Shown here: positions 61,991 to 64,000 of the stretch, piece after piece
Position numbering within the stretch: position 1 is the stretch's first letter
Layout of the letters: every line of letters starts with the position of its first letter
Origin: Rosistilla ulvae
Lineage (GTDB): Bacteria; Planctomycetota; Planctomycetia; Pirellulales; Pirellulaceae
NCBI RefSeq assembly: GCF_007741475.1
Contig: NZ_CP036261.1
Span: 5,147,798-5,211,797 of the forward strand
Reading direction: 5' to 3'
DNA: 64,000 bases
Notes under the pieces: model-generated
The model's database searches: none
Seen by the model: the letters and a program-made list of their open reading frames with translations, nothing else
What the model was told of the DNA's origin: nothing
Position numbers and translations under genes: made by a program

Positions 61991-64000
61991 CTAATAACGC
62001 ATCAAGATTGGATCCGCGGCAATGCTATCGATCTCCGACCAGCCTTCATCGGCGATCGCTTCGCCTAGTTCGGCCACTCGGCGGAAGTCTCCCAGACCGG
62101 CCCGCGTGCCCAGCAAACGATGCCGTAAATGCCAGCAAAGCACATCGATCGCAGCACGTGTTGTCGGATCGGACTGCTGTGCCCCATACATACTGGTACA
62201 CAGCATCACGACGGCATCTTGGAGACGCTGTGAGATTCCGGCCATCGCACACTGTCGATCCGCCAGCTTCAACTGGAACTGCCGCATCGTTGCGGAGATT
62301 TCAAAACAGACGCCACTCAGATAGTGCTGAGCAAACTGGGCATGTGTCCGTAATTCCTGCGGCATCAGGTCCAACGAATCGAGGGTTCGCCCTCTCCATC
62401 GCTGCCCCATGTACCAACCCGCGTACTGCGTCAACGGCCCCTTCAAACGCCAGGCGTGCAGCGGATTGACGGGGTTGGGATGCGTGATTCCAGCCGCTTG
62501 GACGGCTCGACCAATCGGTTCGAAGAAATCTTTGCCATGCTGTTTGACTAACGATTTGAAAAATGCCATCCCCAACATCTCTCCTTCCCCTTCGTAGATA
62601 CAAGGGGCCAGAAATTCGTGCACGTTGTCGCCAAACGTGTGTCCATGCAGGAACGATCGCCCGCCATGAGTCTTCATATAGAGTTCGATCGCCGCTTCCT
62701 TCAGCGCTTCGCTGCCGAAGATCTTAGCGATGATACATTCCATCTCGCCGCGATAGCCCATATCGATCAAGCCACCACACCAATGCACCAACGCATCGCA
62801 ACCCACGATCAGGCCAGCCATGTGGCCGATCCGTCGTTGCACCAATTCACGGCGATCGATCGATTGGCCATATGTGTGACGATACGAAGCCCAAGGGAGC
62901 ATGCTGGCCAACATCGAACGCATCGTTCCGGCCGCGTTGGCACACAAGGAAACGCGTCCAAGGTTCAGCCCGTGATATGCAATCGTCAGCCCGTCGCCCG
63001 CAACGGGACGCAGTAAATTTGCGGCCGGAACGCGGAAGTCGCGGAAGACCAAACCATTGTTGTGCGCACGACGAAGCGCATACAAACCGTAGCGTTTCAT
63101 TTGAAAGTGCTCATCCTCTTGCTGCGGCAATTCCGCAATCAAGACAGCTGGTTGTTCATCGATCCGACAAACCAACCCGATTGTCCGTCCGGGAACGGCA
63201 TTGGTGATAAACAGCTTCTCGCCATTGACCACATATTCGTCGCCATCCAAAAACGCTGTCGTTCGCAGCGCCGTCAGATCGCTTCCCGCCCCCGGTTCGG
63301 TCAACGCAAACGCCGACAAACGGGAACCATCCGCCAAGCCCGGCAGAAAGCGTGCCTTCTGCTGTGGGGTGCCAAAGGTCCGCAACGGATCGACGGCACC
63401 GATACAACCGTGGACCGACGCCAACCCCGCGACGGTTGGTTCGATCGTCGCCATTTCGATCAAAAACTTGGCGAAGTGTTGAAATCGCAGCCCACTGCCG
63501 CCATGCTCCCCACCGACCAACATCCCCCAATACCCGGCCTCCCCAAGGCTAGTCAGAACGGAATCGGAGATCTTATTCTGATCGTCGTAGATCGTTCCAT
63601 CCGCGATCGCGTCGCGAACCACCTTGAGACATCGGTCCATCATTCGACGCGTCCCTTGGGGAACTTCGCTTTCGGGCAGCGAGAACAACTCCGACACCAC
63701 ATGCCGTTGCCAAACGCTACGATGTATCGGGCTGTTGGCGGTTTGATATTGAGCGGCGAACAACGCTTCGACTTGGTCGTCCGCCGTGTCGAGCACGCCG
63801 GTTCGACGCGCCTCATCATCGCTCTTGCCCCCCAACCGCAAAGCCGTCTCCGCAAACGATCCCCCCGCGGCAACTCGATTCGCCGAACCGTTATTCGCCG
63901 CCCCATCCCTCCTCTTCGAGGCTTCCGACGGCTGTTGCGGTGCTGTTTCGGAACGAACCTCCGCGGCAAGTTTCGATAAAGATTCGCCTCGTTCCTGCTC
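61991..64000 (-). CDS. Acyl-CoA dehydrogenase, long form (start probably beyond the window)
   Basis: At least 616 residues from the TTG at 63841, and the frame stays open to the right edge (about 669 codons), so the true start may be outside. ACAD core: FALTEPGAGSDLTALRTTAF, YVVNGEKLFITNAVPGRT, HTYGQSIDRRELVQRRIG, MKTHGGRSF and IYEGEGEMLGMAFF. The N-terminal extension is Ser/Glu/Ala-rich and the C-terminus carries about 200 extra helical residues. It may serve fatty-acid rather than branched-chain oxidation. It does not adjoin the island near 31 kb. Confidence 0.88.
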   Translation of the reverse strand, partial: EQERGESLSKLAAEVRSETAPQQPSEASKRRDGAANNGSANRVAAGGSFAETALRLGGKSDDEARRTGVLDTADDQVEALFAAQYQTANSPIHRSVWQRHVVSELFSLPESEVPQGTRRMMDRCLKVVRDAIADGTIYDDQNKISDSVLTSLGEAGYWGMLVGGEHGGSGLRFQHFAKFLIEMATIEPTVAGLASVHGCIGAVDPLRTFGTPQQKARFLPGLADGSRLSAFALTEPGAGSDLTALRTTAFLDGDEYVVNGEKLFITNAVPGRTIGLVCRIDEQPAVLIAELPQQEDEHFQMKRYGLYALRRAHNNGLVFRDFRVPAANLLRPVAGDGLTIAYHGLNLGRVSLCANAAGTMRSMLASMLPWASYRHTYGQSIDRRELVQRRIGHMAGLIVGCDALVHWCGGLIDMGYRGEMECIIAKIFGSEALKEAAIELYMKTHGGRSFLHGHTFGDNVHEFLAPCIYEGEGEMLGMAFFKSLVKQHGKDFFEPIGRAVQAAGITHPNPVNPLHAWRLKGPLTQYAGWYMGQRWRGRTLDSLDLMPQELRTHAQFAQHYLSGVCFEISATMRQFQLKLADRQCAMAGISQRLQDAVVMLCTSMYGAQQSDPTTRAAIDVLCWHLRHRLLGTRAGLGDFRRVAELGEAIADEGWSEIDSIAADPILMRY

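Overview
The window comes from a planctomycete, most likely of the Pirellulales/Pirellulaceae type. The best evidence is the PSCyt1-DUF1549-DUF1553 gene followed by a DUF1501 gene at 19.5-23.6 kb, a pair largely confined to Planctomycetota, together with the high GC content, weak or absent Shine-Dalgarno sites at many genes and long repeat-rich intergenic stretches. No tRNA, rRNA, transposase, integrase or CRISPR array was seen. Everything here was read by eye; no database search was run.

Layout. (1) 0-12.9 kb: two large, translationally coupled, membrane-anchored minus-strand proteins, one a caspase-fold + EF-hand + VWA protein and the other a similar protein that has lost the caspase dyad. 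They are divergent from a six-gene plus-strand operon of VgrG-like spike, beta-helical needle, PAAR tip, a DUF6931-like protein, a coiled-coil protein and a C39/papain-like protease with a zinc ribbon. No sheath, tube, baseplate or ClpV gene lies alongside. This is the strongest candidate for an undescribed system. (2) 12.9-19.3 kb: a SprT-like metalloprotein, a secreted protein, a KS-beta/KS-alpha ketosynthase pair in which the first partner lacks all three catalytic residues, a CHAD protein and a small zinc-ribbon protein. (3) 19.5-26.7 kb: the planctomycete cytochrome/DUF1501 pair, a ParDE module, a GNAT, a secreted trypsin-like protease and an MBL hydrolase. (4) 26.8-44.3 kb: an acyl-CoA and propionate catabolic island: thiolase, acyl-CoA ligase, acyl-CoA dehydrogenase, crotonase, AtuA, a methylcrotonyl-CoA-carboxylase-type carboxyltransferase, a MeaB-PrpD fusion, a split B12-dependent acyl-CoA mutase, and divergent prpB-prpC. 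Two more toxin-antitoxin modules, one with a frameshifted toxin, interrupt it. (5) 44.3-64 kb: tandem beta-barrel paralogues, a secreted Dcp-type peptidase, a three-copy 154-bp repeat, an HDOD protein, feoAB, malQ, a glycosyltransferase, a DacZ-like diadenylate cyclase, cobL, erpA, trmB, a patatin-like protein and a second acyl-CoA dehydrogenase running off the window.

How the genes could work together. In the island, the ligase, dehydrogenase, hydratase and thiolase would process acyl-CoAs. A B12 mutase with a Gln where methylmalonyl-CoA mutases have the carboxylate-binding Arg could rearrange a branched acyl-CoA, its G-protein chaperone being physically fused to the methylcitrate-cycle dehydratase, while PrpC, PrpD and PrpB would take propionyl-CoA to pyruvate and succinate. 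cobL, about 17 kb away, fits a cell that makes its own cobalamin. These pathway links are inferences from gene content and order.
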